Below, one piece after another: positions 1-10,373 of a stretch of DNA of 64,000 nucleotides. Within the stretch, counting starts at the first letter, position 1, and each line of letters starts with the position of its first letter. The position numbers and the translations under genes were made by a program. The notes under the pieces were generated by a model. That model saw only the letters and a program-made list of their open reading frames with translations. It ran no database searches and was not told the origin of the DNA. Source of the stretch: Bryum argenteum (lineage: Eukaryota > Streptophyta > Bryopsida > Bryales > Bryaceae); contig CM073330.1 of NCBI GenBank assembly GCA_037043015.1, forward strand, positions 5,171,263 to 5,235,262. Reading direction: 5' to 3'.

Positions 1-3000
1 CCTGTTGGTCGACGTAAGGCAGGAATATGCCAGCCCACTTGTATTGGGTCGGTTGAATTGACTAAAACGGGATGAAGCTGGTCCCATTGGCAACTTTCCT
101 AATTGAGCCTCGGTCAATTGCTGATTTAACCATCTGCGCTATGAAAACAGTACATCGTACTTAGGCACAAGATAGCATAATATATACTATAACTTATTTG
201 ATTTTGACGATATGAGATCCAAGGAATGACTGGATGAAATGATAACATGAGGTGAAAGGATGAGCCACTTACTGGATCATTTGTTGGTTGGATTGCTGAA
301 GGTTCTGAGCTTCATCTAGTTTGGAAGTGATCTCCTCCATCTAAACATAGATAACAGAGCCTTACGCATTAGAGATTATTGTAACCTTGAGAATGGAGCC
401 AGTAACAAAAAATGACTAGTTTCTCAGAGCAATAAGGTTCTATTCTTCTTGAGCAATTTTTTTTGATTGCTCAGCATTCACCTTTTTCTTCTTCTCCTCC
501 ACATCTGCTTTGATGGTTGTCAACTCAATCCGCAGAGTTGCATTCTCAGCGTCAGCCTTCTCAATAGCAGCCTGTCGTTCATTGAGCAGATTCTCCTGCT
601 GACTTGCGACCTGGCCTTTCAACTTCACTTTTTGCTTCGAAGCGCGCAACTCAGTCTGTATGAACAAGAAATACACCATGTAAAAACTGTTCGTTGAGAA
701 GGTTTAATTCTGGGTCGAGATTTCATAAATCCCAAGATACGAAGAATTCGTCTTGATCGTTTCGGACCTGAAGTTTCTCAATAATTTGATAGCACTTGCT
801 AAGTTCGGTGGCATTAGCACTTGCTCGCTCCTCTGCACGGTCAGCTGTCGCCTGGGCCTCTTTCCGTGAGGCTTCTAATGCTGATCTGGAATTACACTCA
901 CAGATGCCATTTTCAAAAACGTCCTCAGTACTTTCAAGTAGTGTGCCATTGTCCTCAACAGGCAACCTGATTAAGCCAAGAAACAACCTAGAGGAACACA
1001 CACGCTGAACCGCGTACCTTTGCAAAGTCTGAGCTTCAAGCTGCGCCGTCATCTTAGAAAGCGACTCATTTTTATCAGAAACCTGATTCGACACATACAA
1101 AGGGTGAAGGTCATCGCTCATCACACGACCATCCAATGTACAAAGATGTAGCAGTAAGATGACGAAGATTTACCTCCTGTTCTAAGGCACTCAAACGAAT
1201 GAGATGTCGGTTAGCTTCTCTTTCTGCTTCAGTCTTATATGTTTCCAGGTTACGTTTCTCCTTTTTTAGGCGGTCGCCTTCCTATATCAGAAAACCAAAA
1301 CCATAGTGCATTGAAGTGAATAAATGTGGAAGGATACAAGGTGAATGCATAGAAATAAAACAAGAATATGGTCTCAAGTCTTTCAATCTCTCTACAAAAC
1401 ACTCCAGCAGATTAATAGTCCTGAATTGTCACAGTCTTAAGAGAGCAAAAGCTCAAACAAGAAACACAACGTCTGAGTGGTTGTCATTTAAAATGATCGA
1501 ACTTACCTCGGTCTTGTCCTCCAGATTTCTTTCGAGAGAGTTGCACTTATTTTTGAGCTCTGTGATGATATTGTCAGTTGTATACTTCGCATCTAATAAC
1601 GAGCGCACCTGCACTTTCAGAAAACTTAAGAAATTAACCTCCCCTGCATACTTGAGCAATCACTGAGAAACAAGTACATCAGTAATTGGAACATCTTGGA
1701 GATAAATTGCCGAATAAGGACCTGTCTATCTAAATCAGAAGCTCGTAGTTGTTGTTGATCAATTTGCTGTCGGAGACGACTCTCCAATTCCGTGCGTTCC
1801 TTGTCAAGCCTATCCTTAAGTTCCGCTGTCTCTTGCATAACCTATTTAAGAGAACAACGCACAAAATCAGCTCTTCGATTACGTTAGTTCACCAATTCCT
1901 TACAGGACAAAGACAGAGTTGGCATTCAGGTTATTCGTGCCATTAATTCCTAATCGATTTTCCCAATCTGTCTAACTCATGTGTCGAAAGTCATGTAAGA
2001 CAACTTGTACAAGCACATCGTTAATATGGAATCATATATCTTCATTATCATGTTTCCTTTTCCTGACGAACCTTTTCTTTTTCATGAGCAAGCTCCAGGG
2101 TAAACTCAGCTTTCAGCTCACTGATGTTTCTGCACTGGTTCTCCTTCAGCTCACCAAGTTCGCTGCATTATGGATGAGCGGCATAAAAAACATGACTCAT
2201 CACTACTGAATTCTAAAAGTTGCAGGTATTACTTGGGTACTTGTTGATTCGCTTCGACCTACTTTAATGGCTATCAGAGCCAGTTGCTTCAGATTATCTA
2301 GAGCTGTCCCAATTGTGTTCGACCTTGTGATATGGAAGATGATTATAGTACTTGATGGATTATGTTAATCACTTGAAGAGTTCGTATTTTTGAAAAAAAG
2401 CGCTGAATGAAAAGTACGATGCCAGTAGATAGTGACTTCAATGGACTCTGTTCAGAATCGTGCAGGCTTCAAAAGCCAACACAAACATTCAAGACAAGAT
2501 CAAACGGATATCTGGAAAGAGAAGCAATCCCTGAGGAGATGACGCTGAAACCTGGGATGTTAATATCTTCCTATCCACTACACGTCCTGTGGAACCGAGA
2601 CTATGCCAACCAGCGCTCTAATGTAATCAGATGACAAAATAACTGTAAAGATGGAGCAGAAATTGCTGGATGTGTACCAAACAAGGAGTACAGATGTTGG
2701 GTAGATGCGGTACAAATGTCTCTTACTTGCTTAAGCTATTCGAATCACGAAGAGCTTTCTCCAAAGAGTGCAGCGTTCTCCGCAGTTTCTCATGCATGTC
2801 ACCATTGATAGCCTGCCCCGCCACAGTAATCTGACCATTGATAGGTGATACAGAGAAACACTCCATTTACAATAGTAAGGAGTAACCTCAGAACTGTTGA
2901 CCGAATAGACTTAAGATGCAATAATATTCATACCGACAGTGCAACATTTCGGAGCATTTTCACCGTTTACCTTGTACTCAGCCAGCCTGCCGGCAAGAAA

Positions 3001-3830
3001 TTGTTTTATGACGGTGTCATTCCCCTGCCGAAACACAAGAGAGAGATGACTAAGATGCTTGAACTGATTCGTCTCCACCACATTTAAGGTAGCGTCCCCA
3101 GTTCGTAGGTGCAATACCGCCAGGAACCTCCCAGCACCCCTGTTTAAAAATTACAATACAAATCAATTAATAATAAGCGATGCAGATGCTAGGGCCATTA
3201 AATATCTACATAGAAGTAGGGAAGAAATTGAGCTATATTGAACGAACAGCAGTTTTAAGTCATTCAAAAAAGTATGAACGACACAGAGCAAGATATTGAA
3301 GGAGAAACCTTGGGTTATCACTACACGAGGAGACTATACACTGTTCCAGCAACTCGATGAACTTGTACGGAAACGTTGCAAAATCCACCAGTATGCACTG
3401 TTCCACTTTGAGGCTCTGAAAGTCGTCTTCATTGACTTCTAAAGAGTAAAAGAAGAAAGGATCCAATTCGTTGGTAATTTGCACTTGAAGAACCTGATGC
3501 AGAAAGAGCAACCACATTGTGAAGCTATAAAAAGGAACTCAGTCTGACGCAATAATTTTGTTCACCTCTCGCATGATCACCTCAGTGATGATGAACTCTA
3601 CTTCAACATTACACTGTGTGACGTATGGCAAAACGAAACCATCCATAGAAAGTTGGTACCTTGGTGGAGCGATGTATTTTGCTTAGCCCCATTATAAATC
3701 TTGCAGTAAGGTCCATGTGCCGATCCTCCGCATTGGCCTTCGTGACTCGAACAGGAACAACTTTCTCAAATAAAGTGGAAGTGCTCTCCATGCCACCCAG
3801 TTTGCCATAGTCCTCGATCTCAAAACCCAT
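1..3830 (-). CDS. SAS6: SAS-6 centriole cartwheel protein (partial, C-terminus off the window)
   Basis: Fourteen exons can be chained on the minus strand with GT-AG borders and consistent phase: 3830(or 3791)-3660, 3613-3566, 3493-3309, 3139-2971, 2830-2727, 2162-2072, 1841-1722, 1608-1507, 1281-1174, 1082-1018, 885-768, 655-482, 340-273, 133-1. About 540 residues are in view. The N-terminal head domain is recognisable by [19 protein letters not shown] and by [17 protein letters not shown] with FLAGRL. A long coiled coil follows, then the conserved segments [19 protein letters not shown] and QQMIQWLNQQL. SAS-6 homodimers form the nine-fold cartwheel hub of centrioles and basal bodies; in plants that role belongs to motile sperm. 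ATG 3791 fits the usual N-terminal length, and ATG 3830 would add 13 residues. Several exon ends have in-frame stops just past the donor, so a single-frame reading would wrongly look broken. Family identity is very secure; the first exon and anything 5' of it are less so. Confidence 0.93.
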
Positions 3831-5106
3831 CCGACTCCGTCCCTGATCAAGTGAAATACAGAACGTTATGGAAAGCACTACTATCTTGTCAACAAGAAGA
3901 ATTGTATCCAGTAAACCATGTTTCTACAGATAACTTTATACGATACTAATAAGCCTCGTAAGTAAGCCATTTCCTGGTATAACATCTGATCTCTCAGCTT
4001 CTTACTGAGTTCATGAAAAGAGGTTAGTGATGAGAACCTCGAAGGACCTCGGGGAATAGTCACAGTAAAGGTTCAGCTCTTGATCAGATAATCCTTCATC
4101 CTTTGACTTTTTCTTCCTCCCTTTCGAATGCTGATGGAACATCCGAGCATGCTCAAACGATTGTATCGGGTCCTGCTAGACCTGATTCGTAAATGGTGAA
4201 TACAGGGTAGAGGTATCGTTTTGCAGATGGGAGTTGGACGGTTTAATAAGCACAACAATGGAACTCACGATTGGCGAAATGCTGATGCCTGACACTCACA
4301 CTCAGCGGAACCAGCTTCAGTTTACCAGATTCCACTTCTAGAACCACTAGTTGCTAACAAAAAGAATTTCTCCACCACTAGAATAAGTGCATTGACCATA
4401 AGTGGCATGTTCGGTCAATACCTATATGAAGCATTTCAAATACGCAACACATGACACACAACCTCTCTATATAGCCAGAGGCGGTAAGGGATGGCGAAGG
4501 ATACCTGAAAACGGGAACATAAGTCTGTCATTGAACAGACGCTATGTATTTTCCGTCAACTCACAAATAAACGGCAGCGAGTATTTGCCTGAAGAAAAAG
4601 AGAACATCAGGTCATTTGATATGTGAACTTCAGATTTTATAATCCTCAAATTTCCCACCTAGAAAAGACTGCGTCTACGAGTAATTGATCGGAAAACCGT
4701 AGAACCTGTGAATCTAAGCACAAGTGCTGCTGTTTGTAATGGTTGACATCAAGTTTCAGTCTGATGCATGACCAACTACAGCTACTCACGCAGCAAGTTC
4801 GAGAACATGACAACGTTTCAAAAAAGCTCGAAGACACCAATTTAAGGTTGAGACTTGGCTTTGTTCGCAATGCCTCACTCATTTCGCTCTGTATCATTTA
4901 GCCTTCCAAAAGACTTCATGTAATCAAGAAATAATACTAATAATAACTCTGCAACAAATGACAATACATGTGCACAATCAACTACTACTCCGTAACAAAC
5001 TACGTTGCAGACAAATGGATGAAACTACCACAAATTTACTGCAAAATTCAAATAGCAACAGAACAATTCACGCATCTTAAAATTTCGCTAATTTCACGAT
5101 CAAGAG
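3831..5106. other. Region 5' of SAS-6; possible leader exons
   Basis: No gene is confidently seen. On the minus strand a stretch at about 4063-3920 is open and helix-like (it contains FHELSKKLRDQMLYQEM) and might be a leader or alternative 5' exon of SAS-6. On the plus strand at about 4764-4905 a short open frame (it contains HDQLQLLTQQVREHDN) also looks like coiled coil. Neither has clear splice partners. The region probably holds the SAS-6 promoter and leader. Confidence 0.35.
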
Positions 5107-6060
5107 TCTAACTGCAGAGCAACTCACACCAGCGGAAGGTCAGAAGTGTCTCTTGTGTAAATATTAGACTAAGAGACTGCACATTACACCGGTGGCGCAG
5201 GAGCTGCAATTTTTAGAAAATAAAGCCTATAACTCTAGCTTTGGAGGGGGAAAGAGAAAATCAAGAGAATCGGAATTAGACGCCTACTTGTACAATGCAG
5301 AGGTAATCAATCGTGATGGCAGAAGAGCCTCGACAATTGCAAGCCCCTCCTGCAGACTCGATTGCGATAGATTATCGATCAATCGCTGCCTTCAAGGTCA
5401 AGTGCCTAACTGCAGAGCAACTCACAACCGGCCATTGAGCAGAACTGTCCCTGACGTAAATTAATAAACTGAGGAAATTGCTGCGGACGAACTAATTAAT
5501 TATGTATTAGCGCCCCGCGTTATTCCGGACGAACTAATTGATTGCTTGAATCGGTAGCGAGTGGAAACAACTGCGATCCTGAAGACCTCACTCATGGAGG
5601 GGAAAGTGAAATTCAAGGGAATCGAAATTAATCCTTACCAGTACAATGCAGAGGCGAAGGAGACAATCGTCGCCAATCGTTTTAGCGTTAGCGGCAGAGC
5701 CTAGTCAATTGCGCCTTCTGAAGAATTGATTGCGATAGATTGTCCAAGAAACTTCGATCGATCGCTCACTCCAATACCGAGAGCCTAACTGCAGAGCAAC
5801 TCACAACTGGCGGATGAGCAGAACTGTCCCTTGTGTAATATATCAACTAAGAAAATTTGCACACTACATCAGTGACGTACAGACAATTTTGAAAATAGAG
5901 CCTGAGAAGTCTAGAAATGGAGGGGAAAGAAAATCAGGAGAATCCAAGAAAGGCACCTACCAGTACAATGCAGAGGCGAAGGAGAATAGCAATGCCGTGG
6001 CTCCTCGAAGATTGATTGCTATGAAATTCTTAAGCGATCTATCGACGGAGAGGGAGGGCT
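5107..6060. repeat. Degenerate tandem triplication, unit about 300-380 bp
   Basis: The same ordered set of words occurs three times. First comes ctgcagagcaactcacaa (near 5111, 5410, 5790) followed by a cagaactgtccct-like word. Next is a ggaggggaaagagaaaatca-like word followed by gaatcgaa. Then comes cagtacaatgcagaggcgaag (near 5295, 5640, 5960), and last a gattgcgatag-like word. The copies have diverged by substitutions and indels. Short open frames inside it (for example 5192-5464 and 5814-6089) share repeated peptides such as YNAEA only because the DNA is repeated. No known protein is recognised. Confidence 0.6.
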
Positions 6061-6419
6061 TGGAGAGGGGTTCGAGAGCAAGAGGATGAGGGACAGGGGG
6101 CGGGAAACAGGGGAAGAAGCGGCAGTTAAAAGCACGCTTAGCATGTTCCACTCCGTAATGTTCTTGCTCTCTCGAGCTTGGAACACCCCTGCTTCTGTTC
6201 TCTACCGAGCCTTGTAACTGTCCTCTATCTATCTCATTGCACTCCCTGGCCCCTCCCCTACCCCCTGCCGACTCTTGCTGCCTTGGCGCCTGACGGCAAT
6301 ATCTTCTTGCCTCCGTTCCTCGATTGCTCGCATCGCTCCAAATGCGAACATCCTTGTGCCTCCGCATTTCGTGTACCTGTTCGCTTGATCTGAACGACGA
6401 GCAGCTCCGGTTCCAGAGC

Positions 6420-6566
6420 CTCGACTGCGATCGACTGCGCTCCGTATTATCACGTCTGACGGTGATTGACTGTGCTCCGTATTATCACGTCTGACAGCGA
6501 TCGACTGTTCTCCGTATTATCGCATCCGACCGCGAAAGACTGTTCTCCGTATCAGCACCGCTGATT
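6420..6566. repeat. Short tandem repeat, about 35 bp x 4
   Basis: Four adjoining degenerate units each contain the word gactg(t/c)(g/t)ctccgtat followed in the first three by tatc(a/g)c(g/a)tc(t/c)gac. The array is GC-richer than its surroundings and lies about 350 bp upstream of the tandem-CW gene start. No coding capacity is claimed. Confidence 0.6.
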
Positions 6567-6919
6567 GCGATTGGAGACCAGGGTTCATACATGGAGTACA
6601 TCCCTCTTCGATTGCACAGCTGATGCAAACATGAAAAGGTACATTCAAATTTAAGTAAGGTATGGTGATTCACATACCACTCCGCCTCTAGAGGAATGGC
6701 ATTCGTTGGGAGATGAAAGCAACCAGCATTCAATCGTGCTCCGACTCATTATGTTCCACATTCTTGACGATATGCTCAGACAGGCTGATAAAACGTTATT
6801 ATTGGCAGCAATCCAGGAAACCTAGTGGTGTTTCGGGTCGGAAGGGTATTCCTGTCGAGCATAAGAGTACATAAGAGGAAAAAAAACCATCGACGAAGGA
6901 GTTCGAGAGCTACAGACGA

Positions 6920-7810
6920 ATGGGTTTACCTGTGGCAGAGGAGAAGGCTGCTCCCTCTAGTTCGCAAATTCCCCCGCTTGTGACAGAGAACTGGGTTGCC
7001 TGTGACATTTGCGAGAAATGGAGGTTGTTGCCTTATCACGACTGGGATCCATCCACGACTTTCTACTGTGAAATGATGGATTGGCTGTAAGTCCCCGAAG
7101 CAGCTGTCTCGTCTTTTTGTGTCACTTGCATGTATAATCTCAAGGGTTTATGGATTTTGTTCACTTCTGCAAACTAAAATCTTGTATAACAGGATGAATA
7201 ATCTGCTCTAACAAAGCAATGAATGAGGAACAGGCCGGAAATGAACAACTGCGAGCTTCCAGAGGACGAGAGCACAGTAGCTGTATACAAAATTTTGGGG
7301 TTACAAAATCCTGCCGCGTTGCCTGCTGCAGCACTTCCAGCCTCTACCGCACCCGTCACTTTGCAACCTCCCCAGATGAGGACAGAGAACTGGGTTGCCT
7401 GTGACATTTGCGAGAAATTTCGGTTGTTGCCCTACGACAACTCGGATCCATCCAGGACTTTCCACTGCGAAATGATGGATTGGCTGTAAGTCCCCGTACA
7501 TGGAGCTTCACTTTAATGTTAGCTTAAGTTTCTCGTCCGTTTTTTGTGTCACTTACATCTGTACTTCCAAGAGTTTATGAATCTCGTTCACTTGTTCAAA
7601 CTAATATCTTGTATAACAGCATGGATAGTCTGATGTAACATAGAAATGACTGATCGAAGGAACAGGCCGGGAATGAACGCGTGCGAGATTTCAGAGGACG
7701 AGACAACAGAAGCTGTGTATAATCTTTTGGGGTTAGAGTTTCATGCCTCGTTGTCTACTGCAGCACTTCCAGCATCTACCGCATCTTCCAGTAATAGTCG
7801 TGTTGGATAA
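6920..7810 (+). CDS. Small protein with two tandem CW-type zinc fingers
   Basis: Three exons (6920-7086, 7228-7485, 7660-7810) join with two phase-2 introns, each with donor CT|GTAAGT, to give 191 residues. CW domain 1 starts NWVACDICEKWRLLP and closes across the first splice with CEMMDWL + NRPEMNNCELPEDE. CW domain 2 repeats this across the second splice. All four zinc-ligand cysteines (CxxC, C, C) are present in each. CW domains are known to read histone H3 lysine-4 methylation through an aromatic cage. In CW2 the second conserved Trp is Phe (EKFRLLP), which may weaken binding. Both are followed by a short helix (AVYKILGL / AVYNLLGL) and an Ala/Pro-rich linker. The pattern MMDWL..MN.CE.PEDE resembles the plant CW family of At3g62900 type. 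The frame is open upstream to 6875, so an earlier exon is possible. The exon borders are inferred but phase-consistent. Confidence 0.8.
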
Positions 7811-8344
7811 ATGGGCAGACGAAGTACCGGTAGACACCAAGAAGAATTCTCTACCTATGTAGTATAGAAGTTGACAAACCAGTCAAAAGTGAGAATATGA
7901 GTGACATGTGTCTTGATAATTCCGGCAATGAGCGACAAAGCAGAAATGTAAACCAGAGAGAAGGTCAAATGTTGAATACAACATAATAGCTTCACTGAAG
8001 TACCATAAATGATATAAGCTAGGTAGAGTCTCAAACTCCTCTCGATGTTTACTACAACGACGTCAAGGAACATGCTTCACAGAAGAAATCACCCAGTATT
8101 GTGTCCAAGATGGGTACTCTTCAGCAGCATATGAGTAGTCGCATGGTCTTCGAGGCTTGACCGTGAGTCCCATCCACAAACAAAAGTGAAGTTTGCTTAG
8201 AAATCTTCACCCTCCACAAAGCAGGAGCTCAAGATACTCATAAGGGGTCCCATGGTCATATACACCTGCGATTTCCCCCACAATTTTAGAACCTAAAATT
8301 CCATCGGGAAGCCGGAAAGTCCACTTCTCTCATGATGCAAGCAC
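7811..8344. other. Spacer downstream of the CW gene, first copy of a duplicated tail
   Basis: Bases 7800-7945 match 9545-9690 (shared words include accagtcaaa.gtgagaat and tgtctngacaattccgg). They therefore belong to a duplicated block, not to a separate gene. From about 8100 to 8344 no clear coding region is recognised; this part may include further decayed sequence of the adjoining aminotransferase fragment. Confidence 0.5.
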
Positions 8345-8540
8345 GGTACCTTTCTAGAGCTGATGAAGGGCCTGCTCATCTTGGTAGCCGTTCTGCTGGT
8401 AAACCTCATCAGCCATCAACACCGACCTCTCTCTGATACATACAGAAGTCGATCATCTCCCGAAGGTTCTTCTCGGTAGAACATTGACCTGTCCGGCCGG
8501 TTTCCTGCCTCGGTTGATGACCACCAATCCTCTCGGGTGA
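8345..8540 (-). pseudogene. Alanine aminotransferase fragment (AlaAT/GGAT family)
   Basis: Read on the minus strand, one frame gives STEKNLREMIDFCMYQREV and the next frame gives LMADEVYQQNGYQDE. These are the adjoining conserved blocks of the alanine/glutamate:glyoxylate aminotransferase family (PLP fold type I). A GGHQP.. and TGQ-like segment precedes them. The pieces are in different frames with stops between them, and no intact exon borders or flanking parts of the enzyme are visible, so this is a captured and decayed fragment. It lies between two copies of a CW-gene segment. Confidence 0.72.
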
Positions 8541-8847
8541 GCAATACACAATCCACCATCAAAATATCATGCGGCGATTGATATTAATCTGGACCTCTTT
8601 GAAAAGAAGCAGCTTCAGTGAAGCATCACTCAGAGAAAATTGCAGAAAAAAACTCACAGTGATTATTCTCTTCCTGCGAGCCTCAGTTACAGATCTCTGG
8701 AACTCGTCGATATTCATTCCCCAGTTTTTCTTCCTCAGTCAAGTAGTAAGGCACAAGTTGGCTTGGATTGTTGCCGAGTACAAGAGATATTGTGAAATAG
8801 GAACTAGAATCTGCAGCACATGCCATTTGAGCACCTGAGAATTGGAA

Positions 8848-8985
8848 GAGATCAAACACCTCCTCAACGACCATTTCATCCACGTTTCCATGCACGTTGA
8901 TTCGCATGTATTCCCACATTCCAGGCTTCGGCCTCAGGGCGAGACCCACCCAAAGCTGCTTCCTGCATCAGCCAACGACTGTCAC
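8848..8985 (-). pseudogene. Sucrose synthase fragment
   Basis: The minus strand encodes WVGLALRPKPGMWEYMRINV, the conserved N-terminal block of plant sucrose synthase (family form W-V-A-L-A-x-R-P-x-P-G-x-W-E-Y). It is followed by DEMVVEEV. Upstream, MQEAAL lies in another frame, so there is at least one frameshift, and an extra segment (HGN) interrupts the run before DEMVVEE. Neither the rest of the N-terminal domain nor the glycosyltransferase domain is found nearby. It has the same strand as the alanine aminotransferase and RPL27a fragments beside it. Confidence 0.75.
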
Positions 8986-9195
8986 TCCAATCCAATCCCA
9001 AAGCAGCCATTGAGCTCTATAAATCATGCTTAAAAAATCAATGTGTTGATCATGTGAACCCTCTCAAACCAGAAGCAAGCATAGTAAGGAAATTCTCTGT
9101 ACATGCTAAGCTTGAGACAACGAACAAAAGGTATGAAATATATGAATACCCTGATACTCCCAATCCCGACAGAAAACCCTAATGAGTGCGAAGTA

Positions 9196-9250
9196 ACCTG
9201 GAAGTAACCTGGATAGTACTTGTCGAAGAGGATCCGATGCTCGTGCATAC
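9196..9250 (-). pseudogene. RPL27a fragment
   Basis: The minus strand reads [15 protein letters not shown], matching [15 protein letters not shown] in the intact RPL27a gene 2.3 kb away (11664-11341). Only about 50 bp are retained. The fragment abuts the orphan CW-gene intron copy that begins near 9259. Confidence 0.75.
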
Positions 9251-9258
9251 TTTGATGA

Positions 9259-9690
9259 TGGCTTTAAGTTTCCTGTCGCTTTTTCTGTCACTAACATCTC
9301 TAGATTCAAGGGTCTGTAAATTTTGTTCACTTGTTCAAACAAATATCTTGTATAACAGCATGGAGTCTGATCTAACAAAGCAATGACTGAGAAACAGACC
9401 GGAAATGAACAATTGCGAGTTATCAGAGGAGGAGAGCACAACAGCTGTTTACAAACTTTTGGGGTTACAGGATCCTGCCGCGTTGCCTGCTGCAACGCTT
9501 CCAGCATCTACCGCATCTTCCAGCAATCGTAGTAACTGAACCTGTGTTGGGTAGATGGCCAGTCGAGGTAGACACCAGGAAGAATGTCTTACCCGTGAAG
9601 GTGCAGCACGGTGTGTCGCTGGGAGCAAAGGAGTGAACGAGCCAGTCAAAGGTGAGAATATCAGTGACATGTGTCTAGACAATTCCGGCG
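9259..9690 (+). pseudogene. Orphan duplicate of the last CW-gene intron and exon
   Basis: The segment is homologous to 7515-7945: last intron, terminal exon and 3' flank of the tandem-CW gene. The exon copy (about 9392-9539) keeps an open frame with the second half of a CW domain (NRPEMNNCELSEEES), the AVYKLLGL helix and an Ala/Pro tail ending in a stop. No first half of a CW domain lies upstream; RPL27a fragment DNA is there instead. The exon is therefore an orphan. Splicing from the CW gene at 7485 into this exon would be in phase and is a formal possibility. Confidence 0.72.
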
Positions 9691-10373
9691 ATGAGATGAT
9701 ACAACTATGAGCTAGAAAGAAGTCCAGAGCTAGGTAGAAGGTTAAGTATTGACTACTTTCATTTCAAAAGATTCTATTGTGAAATTGTACTGATTTACTG
9801 ATTCTCTTTGACGTTTCATATATGCCCGGTTCATCGTTAGAATGCAGAAATCTTTGATATTACTGTAGCTTATCAGTGCAAGACATTTCCGCATGTAGTG
9901 AATGATAGTTGCTAGAGAAAGGAGGTGATGGATGGAATCCTTCCACAAAGGAAGGTCAGCTCGGATGCTCATGAGTAACTATCTAGAAGGAATATCGAGA
10001 AAGCTGATCATATATTCTCAACAATTTCCTGTTCAACAATGAAATCACTGCGGCCACAGCATATGAGGATACAAACCTGAGGCCCACATTCTATGCAGTA
10101 CGTGATCAATTCCAAACGCCATCATTAAAAGATGAAATCTATACATTCGAGGGACAATAATAGCCAACACAAGATGCACATTTAACAAGAGATCAAGTTT
10201 CCTGATCCTGATATGCACGAAAGATTACAAATTACTGCTTTAACCAGAATCTCGATAGTAAAGGAGAGTTCTCTGTATTGATAAGTACATGACGCATCGA
10301 AATAAGAGTGACCTATACGTTTTATACTATACAAGTATCATTCTATGTCGGGTCGATGAAGATCAAATCCATC
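9691..10373. other. Intergenic, nothing recognised
   Basis: AT-rich sequence without convincing coding potential. The last part is presumably the 3' UTR of RPL27a, which ends on the minus strand at 10374. Confidence 0.5.

Noticed and set aside
440-679. Stop codon after KKIAQEE in the SAS-6 region as a premature stop
   Set aside because: A donor AAAAAG|GTGAAT 42 bp earlier gives a junction whose spacing to the WLN motif fits the family, so the stop is intronic.
4764-4905. Plus-strand coiled-coil-like frame upstream of SAS-6
   Set aside because: Short, no Met start with context and no splice partner; kept only as a note in the region entry.
7088-7090. TAA ending a 56-residue single-CW peptide
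   Set aside because: The TAA is within a strong donor CT|GTAAGT, and splicing restores the missing fourth cysteine of the CW domain in phase.
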